Positions 38,587 to 47,544 of a stretch of 64,000 nt of DNA are shown in pieces; position 1 is the stretch's first letter; every line of letters begins with the position of its first letter. Both the position numbers and the translations under genes were made by a program. The DNA is from an uncultured Opitutales bacterium (lineage in GTDB: Bacteria; Verrucomicrobiota; Verrucomicrobiia; Opitutales; Intestinicryptomonadaceae), in contig URAJ01000005.1 of assembly GCA_900545715.1 (NCBI GenBank), forward strand, positions 35,637-99,636, in the 5' to 3' direction. The notes beneath the pieces are model-generated. The model saw only the letters and a list, made by a program, of their open reading frames with translations, did no database searches and was not told the DNA's origin.

Positions 38587-38708
38587 GGTAGTGCGGAGTT
38601 ATTTTTACGGCGTCGCCGGCCGCCGGCTTTATTTATATATAAAAATCCCGATGAAGATAGACAATCGCAATATCCACGGCAAGCAAATACTTTGCCATAT
38701 CAGCAACT

Positions 38709-38741
38709 AAAAAGGGCGGAACCCGAAACCGCGCCCCGCCC
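38709..38741 (-). terminator. Terminator of the GH30 gene
   Basis: On the minus strand GGGCGG and CCGCCC form a stem, with further internal G/C pairing, followed by TTTTT. It lies 28 bp after the GH30 stop. Confidence 0.7.
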
Positions 38742-38768
38742 GAAAAATTTGCGTAGATTTTCGGAAAT

Positions 38769-40352
38769 CTATTTTAGATCCCAGACGAGAGTCGTTATTG
38801 AGCGCGGGGTAAACGTAAACCCGCCGGAGAGGGATTCCGCGATTTTTGCGAGGCTCGAATTTGAATCTGTTTTGTAAACCGTGAACTCTTTGTCAGCAAG
38901 CTCTCCCTTAAACTTCGCCGGATACGATTCGTACGAAGAGTTTACAAACACCGCCACAACCCTCTTGCCGTCGGGCGACACAAACGCGCTTGAAGAAACT
39001 TTCGCGAGGTCGTCGGCTCCGGATATTTCAACGCGCTTGAAGCCCGGGCGCACAAAGAAGCTCCAATTTCCAAGCGCCCACAGAATCTTGTTGTCGCGCA
39101 CGACGCCGCCGTTTTCGAGTTTTCCGTCTTTGGGATAGACGCCAGTGAGGGCGAAGTCGCCTTTTACTTCCATTCCCTTCCAGTATCCCCAGCCCCTCGA
39201 CTGCGCTATCGAAAGGTCTGCCGTTATCAGGCGCCCCATGCACAAGGCGGCTTGGATATCCCCGTTGTTGTCGCTAAACCGGTCGGCTGAAAATCCGTCG
39301 CTATTCTTCTGATTGTAGTTCGGCAGCAGGCACCATTCGGTCTGCAAAAATTCCAAACCGTATTTGCCGACCTCCGCCGCGAGCGCCTTTCTGATTTTCG
39401 GCATGTCGGCAATCTTTTTTCCGGAGTGGTATGTATGCGCCGCCCAATATCTTTCGAGATGTTTCAAGTCGCCTATATAATTCGGCGAGGCCTTGTCGAA
39501 AAATTGTTTAAGCTGGCCAAACGGCTGCTCTTCTTTCGGGCACTTGTCGAATTTCCAATACCAGCTCGTCGCACCGTCCACAGGCGCCGTGAGGCTCGCC
39601 GATTCGCCGAGCAAAATCTTAGTACCTTTGAGCCCCGACTTTTCGATTGAACTGTCGAGCTCGCGCGCAAGCTTTGCCATCTCGGAATTGCGCCATCTGC
39701 TGCCCTCTTGGCGGGGGGAATCCCACGGGACTTGCGGCTCGTTTATGGGGCTTATATATTGCACATTGTAGCCGAGTTCCGTAAAATGCTTGGCGACTGT
39801 CGCCATATAGTCGGCAAATTTGCCGTAGCAGTCTGGCTTTAAGTTGGCTCCGTAATTTTCCTTGGCGCCCCAGCCTTTGCCGTTCTTAGTCCACTGAACG
39901 GGAGGAGTATTGGAAAATATGAGGAATTTATCGCAGCCATATTCCTTAGCCTTCTTCATAAAGTACATTTGTCCGGCGCATTTTGTCCAATCATACGCAG
40001 AGCCGTCCTTTGTAAGGAAGGATTCCGCCCTGCGCTGGTAAGGCTCAATATCTGCCCCGTCCTGCTCAAAGCTTCCGCCGCCTATATTGAATCTCCACAT
40101 AGAAAGCCCTATGCCTTCGGGATTTCCGTCAGGCCCGAGCTTTTGAGAGAACAGCCATTTTGCTATCTGGTTTTTCTGCTCCTCCGGGAAATGTTTTCCG
40201 ACAAAATTTCCGCTCCAAGCGTCGGCTGCGGCAAAGTGGTCTATCGTCTGGAATTTCTGCTGAGGGTTGACAGCTATCTCCAATTCCTCGGCAAACGATG
40301 GCGTCGCTGCAAGCGCAGCCGCCCCTATCATAAGTATATTGCGCATATTCAT
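38769..40352 (-). CDS. Secreted glycoside hydrolase family 30 enzyme
   Basis: A 527-residue protein with a signal peptide (ILMIGAAALAATPSFA, cleaved near 21). The (beta/alpha)8 barrel carries GH30 catalytic residues: the acid/base Glu205 in SPINEPQ and the nucleophile Glu339 in LQTEW. A C-terminal beta-sandwich completes the GH30 fold. Sequences such as QTIDHFAAADAWSG and LSMWRFNIGGGS resemble the endo-beta-1,6-galactanase-type branch, so arabinogalactan side chains are a reasonable but unproven substrate. A single-gene unit with its own terminator. Confidence 0.85.
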   Translation of the reverse strand: MNMRNILMIGAAALAATPSFAEELEIAVNPQQKFQTIDHFAAADAWSGNFVGKHFPEEQKNQIAKWLFSQKLGPDGNPEGIGLSMWRFNIGGGSFEQDGADIEPYQRRAESFLTKDGSAYDWTKCAGQMYFMKKAKEYGCDKFLIFSNTPPVQWTKNGKGWGAKENYGANLKPDCYGKFADYMATVAKHFTELGYNVQYISPINEPQVPWDSPRQEGSRWRNSEMAKLARELDSSIEKSGLKGTKILLGESASLTAPVDGATSWYWKFDKCPKEEQPFGQLKQFFDKASPNYIGDLKHLERYWAAHTYHSGKKIADMPKIRKALAAEVGKYGLEFLQTEWCLLPNYNQKNSDGFSADRFSDNNGDIQAALCMGRLITADLSIAQSRGWGYWKGMEVKGDFALTGVYPKDGKLENGGVVRDNKILWALGNWSFFVRPGFKRVEISGADDLAKVSSSAFVSPDGKRVVAVFVNSSYESYPAKFKGELADKEFTVYKTDSNSSLAKIAESLSGGFTFTPRSITTLVWDLK

Positions 40353-40466
40353 ACGTTTTAAAAGTTAGGGATTAACGCCCCATTGGTCAACTATATTGGA
40401 ATTTTTATTTGTTAGACAGTTTAAAAATAACCTAACAGCATCACTCCCATCCTCATAATGCGGGAG

Positions 40467-40498
40467 AAAAAAAAAGACTCGCACAAGGCGAATCTTTT
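40467..40498 (-). terminator. Terminator of the first PEP-CTERM gene
   Basis: On the minus strand, AAAAGATTCGC and GCGAGTCTTTT pair (one G-U) over a 5-nt loop and are followed by a long T run. It lies about 120 bp after the gene. Confidence 0.75.
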
Positions 40499-40617
40499 GA
40501 ACTCTAACTTAAAAAGAATTTTTTTTAACGCACGCCGCCCCGATACATACAAATTTCTTTGTCGAATCTGAGGCAGTTTTCGTTTCCTAAGCGCATGCCG
40601 CGCCAATGGCGCATGCG

Positions 40618-42225
40618 CTACCTTCTGCGCCTTTTTGCAACCGCAACTAAAAGCGCAAGCGCGCCGAATATCGCGGCCCAAGTGGCGGGCTCGGGAACAA
40701 CCGTAAGACCTATCTGGATTGTCGTCAGTCCGGATTCCAGATTCTCTATGAAGCTGATTTTCCCGTCGATTCCGTCCTGCGTCTTTACGATTATGTCGTC
40801 GACTACTATATTGGAATCAGAAGTTTTAAATTCCATCAAGTCTCGCTCAAGGATTTCGGCTCCTAAGACATCGAGATATATTTCCAAGTCGGACTTTGTA
40901 ATATTTATGTCAAATACCAATTCCGAAGAATCGGACGTGCGAGTGACTCCATTGTTGATTTTTATAAAGTCTTTCTCATTCTCATCCTCGAGAATATCGA
41001 AAACTATAGTTCCTTTGTAAAACGACATCGTATCAAACACAACCTTTCCAACTTCAGTTCCGCGGTCTATGCCTGTCGCGCTGAAAACCGCGTCCGCCGA
41101 ATTGCCTGAATAGGAGGCTAAATATAGGTCATTGCCCTTCATGCCTTCATACATTCCTATATCCATTCTGCCTGCGCTTATTTCAACATTGTTTATATTG
41201 TTGTCGGTGGCTGTATAGCCGTTTGCCCAGCCGGTCCCGCCTTTGTAAAAGCGCAATATTTGCCTTCCGTTCTTGGCGTCGTTTGCCATCATTGTGAGAT
41301 TCAACTTGGCTTCATAATTGGGGTCGCTGCGGTAAGCGCCTTCAAATTCGTAGGATTTTGAATTTGTAAATAAAATCTTAGCTTCTGCAGCAGCACGGCT
41401 TGTAATATACAAATTTCCCTTGCTTATGCCGTTGCCGTCGGCATCGCCCAGCCCACCTATCGTGCGCATTACACTTGGGGTCGCAGCATACTCTCTATCA
41501 AAAACAGCCCATGAGCCGGTTCCGTTTAGGTCTATAACGCCGTCAACTGTAAAGTTTACATTCGCATTTGAAAGTAGCGCCGTGGCATTCGAGGAATATG
41601 TAACTACTATATTACCTTTCACATGTAAATCTCCGAATCTGTTGTCGTACCCGTCCCTGATTCGCACTCCAAACCATGCCTCTGTACCGTTTTTATCGGT
41701 CGTGATATTCCAATCTCCACCTACGTTAATTTTTGAATTTTCCCATAAAAATATTTGTGCGGTTCTTAGTTCTCTTGGCGCATTGGATGCCGCTTTTATA
41801 TTTAAGTTCCAATCCTCCGCTATATTTAAAGACTTAGATCCGCCTATAGTTAGTATTTCATCCTTCCAAGCATTAAAATCCAAGACGGACTGGTTCAGAT
41901 TGCGCCAATTTAATATGCTTTCGAGAGTTGACGTCACCATGGTATCTTCGGTTCCATGAGTTGTCACGTTGGCGTCGTACTGAACGCTCGTGTCTGTAAA
42001 CGACCCTTCAAAAGGAATGGTTTTATCGGCGTCTGTGCACCAGTTTGTCACCCTGTTTAGGTGCGATGTTTCCGTGCTGGTCGGGGTTTTAAAATATATT
42101 TGGCTGACTTCCTGCCCGTATGAAGCGTAGCCGAAAGTTATTGCGCTAAATAAAGCAGCGCACCTTGCAAGGGATGAATATAAATTGCACTTTGGGTTGA
42201 GTAGATTTTTTTTAGTTATAGCCAT
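40618..42225 (-). CDS. PEP-CTERM sorted outer-surface protein
   Basis: A 535-residue protein with a signal peptide (residues about 15-37, with an extended N-region) and a long beta-helix-like passenger rich in Asn, Gly and Asp (for example LNIAEDWNLNIKAAS, INVGGDWNITTDKNG, DLHVKGNIVVTYSS). It ends in the sorting signal VPEPATWAAIFGALALLVAVAKRRRR, that is a PEP motif, a helix and a basic tail. Exosortase cleaves such signals and surface-attaches the protein with exopolysaccharide. The fold resembles autotransporter-type repeats. It has a good SD (AAAGGA, 8 nt) and a promoter upstream. Confidence 0.88.
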   Translation of the reverse strand: MAITKKNLLNPKCNLYSSLARCAALFSAITFGYASYGQEVSQIYFKTPTSTETSHLNRVTNWCTDADKTIPFEGSFTDTSVQYDANVTTHGTEDTMVTSTLESILNWRNLNQSVLDFNAWKDEILTIGGSKSLNIAEDWNLNIKAASNAPRELRTAQIFLWENSKINVGGDWNITTDKNGTEAWFGVRIRDGYDNRFGDLHVKGNIVVTYSSNATALLSNANVNFTVDGVIDLNGTGSWAVFDREYAATPSVMRTIGGLGDADGNGISKGNLYITSRAAAEAKILFTNSKSYEFEGAYRSDPNYEAKLNLTMMANDAKNGRQILRFYKGGTGWANGYTATDNNINNVEISAGRMDIGMYEGMKGNDLYLASYSGNSADAVFSATGIDRGTEVGKVVFDTMSFYKGTIVFDILEDENEKDFIKINNGVTRTSDSSELVFDINITKSDLEIYLDVLGAEILERDLMEFKTSDSNIVVDDIIVKTQDGIDGKISFIENLESGLTTIQIGLTVVPEPATWAAIFGALALLVAVAKRRRR

Positions 42226-42258
42226 TGTACGTTCCTTTCTAAATTAGAGGTTTTCTAT

Positions 42259-42287
42259 TTCATAAAAATCACCACTATTTTTTTCAA
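42259..42287 (-). promoter_or_regulatory. Candidate promoter of the first PEP-CTERM gene
   Basis: TTGAAA (42287-42282), a 17-nt spacer and TATGAA (42264-42259) on the minus strand. Transcription would start about 27 nt before the ATG, leaving room for the AAAGGA ribosome site. Confidence 0.4.
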
Positions 42288-42493
42288 GGGAAAATAAGAC
42301 TTTTTTATCGAACAGTTAAAATATTGCGCCGCCCCCATCCTCTTTTTATCCCTTTTATAAGGGTTTCTACAGCCTTCATATCCTTACAATACAGTGCCTT
42401 CCCGCGTAAAAAAACTTTACCCTCCACTTCCGATATAATACCCCCACCCTCCAAACGCCTATACAAGGCGCGCTCCGTACAAAAAATTACTGT

Positions 42494-42522
42494 AAAAAAA
42501 AGCGGCTCACCAACGAGCCGCC
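42494..42522 (-). terminator. Terminator of the second PEP-CTERM gene
   Basis: On the minus strand GCGGCTC and GAGCCGC form a 7-bp stem with a 6-nt loop, followed by eight T. It lies 21 bp after the stop codon. Confidence 0.88.
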
Positions 42523-42542
42523 ATAAATCCCAAAAAATGTTT

Positions 42543-43937
42543 CTATTTTGCGCGCCGCCTATAAAACGCCGAAAACGCCAACGCCATAATTCCCCAAAAT
42601 GCCGCTACTTCCGCCGGCTCCGGAATTGTGTACATTATGCTGCCCGGCCCGCCTGCCTCCCCAACGATAGAAAATTCTCCGCCGAGCGCGTTGCCGTTAA
42701 TGTCGTACGCAACAAACATTTCTTCAACAGGAACAGGAATATCTATATGGTCGTACGTCAGCACTGTAAGCCCGTTTGCCGAGATATCCTCCGTATTAAA
42801 TACGATATTTAGTTTCTCCACACCTATAATCAGATCCCCTACCGCAATGGTCTTGCCGAATAGCAATTCTCCACCGTCTATCGTTAGAGCCCCAACTTTC
42901 TCGTCAGATGAAAAGCCGAGCCTTCCGCCGCTCATTGAAATATTCCCGACAGCGAGCTCTGTATTTATAATGAAGTCTCCCTTCGTTACTCTTATCGACG
43001 AAATTGTTGCGTCTTCTTTTGCATAAGGCGAGTTCTCTATGCCGTGCGCCGCAGTGTTTGAAGCCTTGTATATGGAAATTGACTGCCTTCCGTCGGCGTT
43101 CATTTCAAAGCTCAAATCAGACGAAACTCCTGAGGCGTTTGCAAATACTCCCTTGAAATCTCCGCCCTTAAAGCTTCCGTCGGCGGCATTTTGGAATACA
43201 AATCTCTCGGCGACATTTATGCCGGCGGTAAATAGTACGGCCTTGTCGGACGAGAGCCCTCCGAGGTTTGCCGTAAAGGTGGAGTATGGTGCAATGTCTG
43301 TATTAAAATTTTCGCGCACGTTGAAAACGTGGTAGCCTGAATTTCCGGAATGGGTGAAAGATAGAGCTCCACCGACAGTGAGCGAATATGCGATTCTGTT
43401 TTCGGAGCTTACATTGCTTACTATTGTGTGCAAATATCCTCCGGTATTTATATTCATATCCCCTCCGACGTTGAGGAAATCATTTCCGCTTCCCGTTCCG
43501 AGAGCGAATCTGACTCCTTTTACGATTGTGCCGTCCGAGGATAGCTGCTGGGTGACATCTATATCGTAGTTTCCGGAAACTTTAATGCCCCCGTTCGTAT
43601 TGACATGGTACTCCGTCCGATACGAATTTACGATGCCTGCAATGACAGTGCTCGTATTCATAGAAGCACGCGCAATATTCGGTTCCCAATGGTTTTTAGT
43701 CGCCTTATCGAATATGAGAATATTGTTGGCCAAATCCATTTTCTCGGGGGGCGTCCATTCTGTGGGAGAGACACTCCAATTATTGGCTTGTGTCACATTC
43801 AAGTCGGAAGAAGCGTTCCCGCCGCTCCAATATAAATTTACCGTTTCTGGGAAGGCGTCGGTCGCAGCCAGAAATAAGGCTGGAATGCATAAACTTGCCA
43901 ATCGGCAATTTATTTTTTTATTAAGACTCTTCATCAT
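42543..43937 (-). CDS. PEP-CTERM protein, beta-helix type
   Basis: A 464-residue protein with a signal peptide (ASLCIPALFLAATDAFP, about 13-29) and a passenger built of irregular beta-helix turns (VNLYWSGGNASSDLNVTQANNWS, INTGGYLHTIVSN, IRVTKGDFIINTELAVGNISM). Its C terminus is IPEPAEVAAFWGIMALAFSAFYRRRAK, a PEP-CTERM signal. It shares the general plan of the protein at 40618-42225 but only weak sequence similarity. The gene has the best promoter in the window, placed so that the ATG is at or near +1. No exosortase gene is present here. Confidence 0.85.
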   Translation of the reverse strand: MMKSLNKKINCRLASLCIPALFLAATDAFPETVNLYWSGGNASSDLNVTQANNWSVSPTEWTPPEKMDLANNILIFDKATKNHWEPNIARASMNTSTVIAGIVNSYRTEYHVNTNGGIKVSGNYDIDVTQQLSSDGTIVKGVRFALGTGSGNDFLNVGGDMNINTGGYLHTIVSNVSSENRIAYSLTVGGALSFTHSGNSGYHVFNVRENFNTDIAPYSTFTANLGGLSSDKAVLFTAGINVAERFVFQNAADGSFKGGDFKGVFANASGVSSDLSFEMNADGRQSISIYKASNTAAHGIENSPYAKEDATISSIRVTKGDFIINTELAVGNISMSGGRLGFSSDEKVGALTIDGGELLFGKTIAVGDLIIGVEKLNIVFNTEDISANGLTVLTYDHIDIPVPVEEMFVAYDINGNALGGEFSIVGEAGGPGSIMYTIPEPAEVAAFWGIMALAFSAFYRRRAK

Positions 43938-43942
43938 CTAAA

Positions 43943-43971
43943 TATATACTTTTCTAAAAAGACATTGTCAA
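43943..43971 (-). promoter_or_regulatory. Consensus promoter directly before the second PEP-CTERM gene
   Basis: TTGACA (43971-43966) and TATATA (43948-43943) are separated by exactly 17 nt. The ATG (43937) follows after 5 nt, so the transcription start is predicted to coincide with the start codon. No SD is possible in such a message. Confidence 0.7.
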
Positions 43972-44226
43972 GCCAACACTTACAAGGGCCGCACACAGCA
44001 GAAGTTGTATAAAAAAGCTTATATTGGAAAGTACCCCCAACCTCCCCCGAATAAGCATCTTATAACGCGCCATTGGAAGCGCAAACTCAATTTTTTACGC
44101 CCCCCACGCCGCCGAAAAAAATCCGCATTTTGCTTTGCAAATAAAGCAAAACCCAAAAATTCCAACCCCACCAGAAATAAAATGATGCAATTCTGCGCGA
44201 AGCCGAGCAATGCCCGCGCGCAAAAA

Positions 44227-46617
44227 TTATCGGTCAATCCAAATGCCGAGCGACACCGGCGGCATTTTCAAAATTCCGTCATTGCCTGATTCCAATTTGA
44301 AAGACTCGATACCACACTCGCTAAAAGTGTCGATATCGGCTATCTGCCTAAATCCGCAAAAACATTTTGGGACGGGAAGCTCCGCTTCGGAAGAAGCGGG
44401 GTTGAATGCCGCAAATATGCGCGGGGCGTCAATGGAGAAATCCGCGTTAAAAAGAACGCCGGCTTCCGCTCCGCCGCCAGAGAAAAATTCAAAAAATGAA
44501 TCGCACGGAGCCTTCGACAGCCTAAGGGCGCGCGCACAGTCCGAGAGGCGGAACTTTGAGAGCGCCCTAAGCCATCTTCCCTCGCCCGGAAAGCGCAGAC
44601 CCCTGCGGTAGTCGAGCATATTGGCCGCCCCGTTTTTATACGTGTTGTTGAGCCCGCCTTTTGTCCTTACAAGGTCGAACCCCTCCGCCGCCATCGGAAT
44701 TCCTATCGAAAGAAAGACGAGCGCGTACGCGAGCTTATACCGTCTCAAATCCTCACACGAAGGATTTTCTGGGGAGCTTGAAAGCCTGTCGAGCAAGCAC
44801 ATATCGTCGTGGCTCTCGAGATAGTTTACCGTCTGCGCAGGGAACCTCGCATATCCTCCGCGCGAGCCTGAAATAAAATATTTAAAACCTTCAAAATTTC
44901 CGTTCCCGAGCGCGTACGAACGCATAAACTCCCTGAAACCGTCATTCCAAGAGGCGTATCCCGTGGCGCTTAGCGCGCCGCCTATGTGCCCGCGGAAACT
45001 CCAAGGCTCGGCTATCAAGACGGCGGAGGGCTTTATCTTTTTCACGAAAGTTTCAATCTCCCTCAACACCCCGAAGCCCAGAAGCTCGGCGAGGTCAAAT
45101 CTGAAACCGTCCGCACCGTATTTCTCCAACAGAGCTCTCAGGCTGTCAGTTATCAGCCTAAGCGCCATCGGGGACTTCGCCCGAATGTCGTTTCCGCAGC
45201 CGCTAAAATTCATTAAACTTCCGTCGGAAGAAGTCTCAAAATAATAACCCTCGTCTATGAGCGAAAGATAATTAGGCTCCCCGTAGTGGTTGTAAACGAC
45301 ATCGAAAATCACGGCGATTCCGGCGTCGTGGAAAGCCTTTACGACCTCCGCGAGCTCGCCGTTCTGCGAGGCCCCCTGCGGGTCCGACGCGTAGCTGCTC
45401 GACGGCGCGAACCACCCAACCGGCATATAGCCCCACTCGTAGTCTGTCCTGTTTTGGGCTGTGAACTCCTGTACGGGCTGGAGCTCCACGCAGTTAACCC
45501 CCGCCCTTCTAATATAGCAATCCGGGGATTTCAGCCATTTTGCAAGCCCCGCAAAAGTAAGGCGCTCGTCGGCAGACAAGTCCGCCGACGCCTTTGCGAG
45601 AACGTCGCGCAAATGTATTTCCATAATGGACAAATCGTGCCATTTCGGCGGATTGAAATGCTTTGGGGCGTCCGGAATGCAGTCGTAGTATTTTACGATT
45701 CCCGCGCCAGACGACGTTTCAAAGGCGTTTGCGTATGGATCGACAATATTTGCGCGCACGTCAAAATGCGCGGTGGGAAGCCCGTTGTCGCCGTCAATGT
45801 GCCAGACGTACCTGTCGCCTTCAAGGTCGATTGCCGACTGCGCAACCCACACCGCCCCGTCGTCCGACTTGGCCTCTATCAGAAAGCTGTTTTCGCTTCC
45901 CTTAGCCCAGTGCCTTACATACGCGGCCTTTGCCCGCGGCGCGAATATCGAAAACTCCGTGCCGCCGTCGCGGCGGTGGGCGCCGAGCCTTTTTGAAGAA
46001 TACACCGTGCGCAAAAGCTCGGCGGCCTCAACCCTCATATCTATTTTCATCTGCGGGATTTTAACCCTGATTTCCCGCGTTGGGTCGCATGCGCCGTTGA
46101 ATTTTAGAACGAGTATGTTGCGGCCGGTTCTATCGAGGCTGAAACGGAAATTTCTGTTGCCGTGCGAATCCACAACCGCATTGGGGGACGACGACGGGGG
46201 CTCGGCCCATTTGCCCGAATCCGACGCGAATTTAAAAAATCCGAATCTGTGGTCGAGCTTCAGGTTTTTTAGGGGAACTTTGAGCTCCCTGCGCCTGCCG
46301 TCTGAATACGGGACTGTCTTCCAGTCGGGGTTTCCGATTGCGGCGGCCCATCCGTTGAAGGAACCGCAAACGTACCAGTCGGTATCTCTGGATACTCCGG
46401 CGTCGATTGAGTCCGGATAAAACTCAAAACATATCACCCCATCGTCTATGTAGTACGAAGAATACTTTGCGAATTCCCCGATTTCGGGCCTCGCCACTTC
46501 GTAATTAAGCCCCTCGGCTCCGGAGATGAGAATCTCGGGAATTGCGCGCGGAATATCGCGCGAGAATGCAAGCACCATTTCGTCGGCTTTTCGCCACCAT
46601 GCCTTTACTGTCGACAT
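44227..46617 (-). CDS. GH13 pullulanase / glycogen-debranching-type enzyme
   Basis: A 796-residue cytoplasmic protein, with no signal peptide. An N-terminal carbohydrate-binding region includes WYVCGSFNGWAAA (81-93), a CBM48 domain lies near 215-310 (TEFSIFAPRAKAAYVRHWA), and the GH13 barrel follows. Catalytic residues are Asp508 (GFRFDLAELL), Glu537 (LIAEPWS) and Asp604 (ESHDD); the YNHYGE and WNDGFREF segments fit type I pullulanases. It would hydrolyse alpha-1,6 branches of glycogen or imported maltodextrins, opposing glgB. A TATAAT box 6 nt before the ATG overlaps the stop codon of the upstream DivIC-like gene. Confidence 0.88.
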   Translation of the reverse strand: MSTVKAWWRKADEMVLAFSRDIPRAIPEILISGAEGLNYEVARPEIGEFAKYSSYYIDDGVICFEFYPDSIDAGVSRDTDWYVCGSFNGWAAAIGNPDWKTVPYSDGRRRELKVPLKNLKLDHRFGFFKFASDSGKWAEPPSSSPNAVVDSHGNRNFRFSLDRTGRNILVLKFNGACDPTREIRVKIPQMKIDMRVEAAELLRTVYSSKRLGAHRRDGGTEFSIFAPRAKAAYVRHWAKGSENSFLIEAKSDDGAVWVAQSAIDLEGDRYVWHIDGDNGLPTAHFDVRANIVDPYANAFETSSGAGIVKYYDCIPDAPKHFNPPKWHDLSIMEIHLRDVLAKASADLSADERLTFAGLAKWLKSPDCYIRRAGVNCVELQPVQEFTAQNRTDYEWGYMPVGWFAPSSSYASDPQGASQNGELAEVVKAFHDAGIAVIFDVVYNHYGEPNYLSLIDEGYYFETSSDGSLMNFSGCGNDIRAKSPMALRLITDSLRALLEKYGADGFRFDLAELLGFGVLREIETFVKKIKPSAVLIAEPWSFRGHIGGALSATGYASWNDGFREFMRSYALGNGNFEGFKYFISGSRGGYARFPAQTVNYLESHDDMCLLDRLSSSPENPSCEDLRRYKLAYALVFLSIGIPMAAEGFDLVRTKGGLNNTYKNGAANMLDYRRGLRFPGEGRWLRALSKFRLSDCARALRLSKAPCDSFFEFFSGGGAEAGVLFNADFSIDAPRIFAAFNPASSEAELPVPKCFCGFRQIADIDTFSECGIESFKLESGNDGILKMPPVSLGIWIDR

Positions 46618-46623
46618 AATAAA

Positions 46624-46629
46624 ATTATA
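46624..46629 (-). promoter_or_regulatory. TATAAT box overlapping a stop codon
   Basis: A perfect -10 hexamer lies exactly 6 nt before the pullulanase ATG. Its TAA is the stop codon of the upstream gene. No good -35 is present (AAAACC at 17 nt). Confidence 0.4.
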
Positions 46630-47320
46630 TATTGCGGAATATTATTGGTTTTGTGCCGGACGGCATTTTTATGCCACCCTCCCGCCGCACTTTGGCCGAC
46701 GAGCGTTTTTCTGCTTTATCCGCGATTTCCCCGCCGGATTTGTTTTCCGTCCTATCCACCTTGGGAGTTGCCTCAGAAGATAAGCCACCGCCTACCGCAA
46801 CGTTATCGGCGGCGTCGGAAGTCTCGGAATCTTCGCCTGCTTCACCGTCTTCTTCGGCTTCATCGCCGTCTCCGCCCGAATTTCTCAGACTAAAAAATAT
46901 TCGCTCAAAAAGCGTCTTGCGCAAATCGGAGGCTCCGTCGCGCTCGGCCTTCTGCTCTGCCGACATCTCGGCTTCTCCGGCTTCCGGCATGGGAATGCTG
47001 GGCTCGTCAGTATCCGCAGACGTAGGAGTTGAATCCTCAAACCTGAATATAATTTCGTCGGGGCTCGCCAATCCGAGCTTCTCGCGGATTTTGCGCGCGG
47101 CAAAGTATTCGTCGTACAAGAGCCTGTTAAAATATTCCTCCTTGTACGCCTTCTCGTCGGCCAGATTTTTCTTTTGCTCCGCGAGCCTTTGCCTGCTCAA
47201 CTCCAGCTCCGTATTTTCCTCGCGCATGTTTCGCCAGCCCACATACGACATCGCCGCCGAAAACGCTAACAGCGCGCACAGCATGAGTATTACGAGCCTG
47301 TAAACCGCTTTTATGCCCAT
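46625..47320 (-). CDS. DivIC/FtsB-like septum-formation protein with acidic tail
   Basis: A protein of about 231 residues. A short cytoplasmic start (MGIKAVYR), one helix (LVILMLCALLAFSAAMSYV, about 9-27), a coiled coil (about 30-70) and the family motif YFAARKIREKLGLASPDEIIFRF match FtsB/DivIC. Unlike the usual ~100-residue form, it continues with a ~130-residue Asp/Glu/Ser-rich tail, probably disordered. It should act in the divisome bridge complex. An in-frame ATG at 47416 would add 32 residues that do not look like a family start, so 47320 is preferred. Confidence 0.8.
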   Translation of the reverse strand: MGIKAVYRLVILMLCALLAFSAAMSYVGWRNMREENTELELSRQRLAEQKKNLADEKAYKEEYFNRLLYDEYFAARKIREKLGLASPDEIIFRFEDSTPTSADTDEPSIPMPEAGEAEMSAEQKAERDGASDLRKTLFERIFFSLRNSGGDGDEAEEDGEAGEDSETSDAADNVAVGGGLSSEATPKVDRTENKSGGEIADKAEKRSSAKVRREGGIKMPSGTKPIIFRNI

Positions 47321-47544
47321 ACCTATATAATCGCATTGCGCGCCGCTTCTGTAAAGACAAAACGCCGGCCATCCCCACCACTGCGCGCAAAAAAACGCTT
47401 GCGCTGTTTTCCCCACAAGCTTTTTTTGCCAGCACTACTCCCTCCCCTTCGCGCGAAAAAACGCACTATGCGGCATATTCGCTTGCAACGCCGCTTAAAA
47501 ATAAAAAAATAGCATAAAACTTTTTTGAAAGTGCGAGCTTAAAA

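Larger units (their letters stand above)
42226..42542. other. 317-bp gap between the two PEP-CTERM genes
   Basis: This gap holds the promoter of the first PEP-CTERM gene and, near 42494-42522, the terminator of the second. Between them no further feature was seen. Confidence 0.6.
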
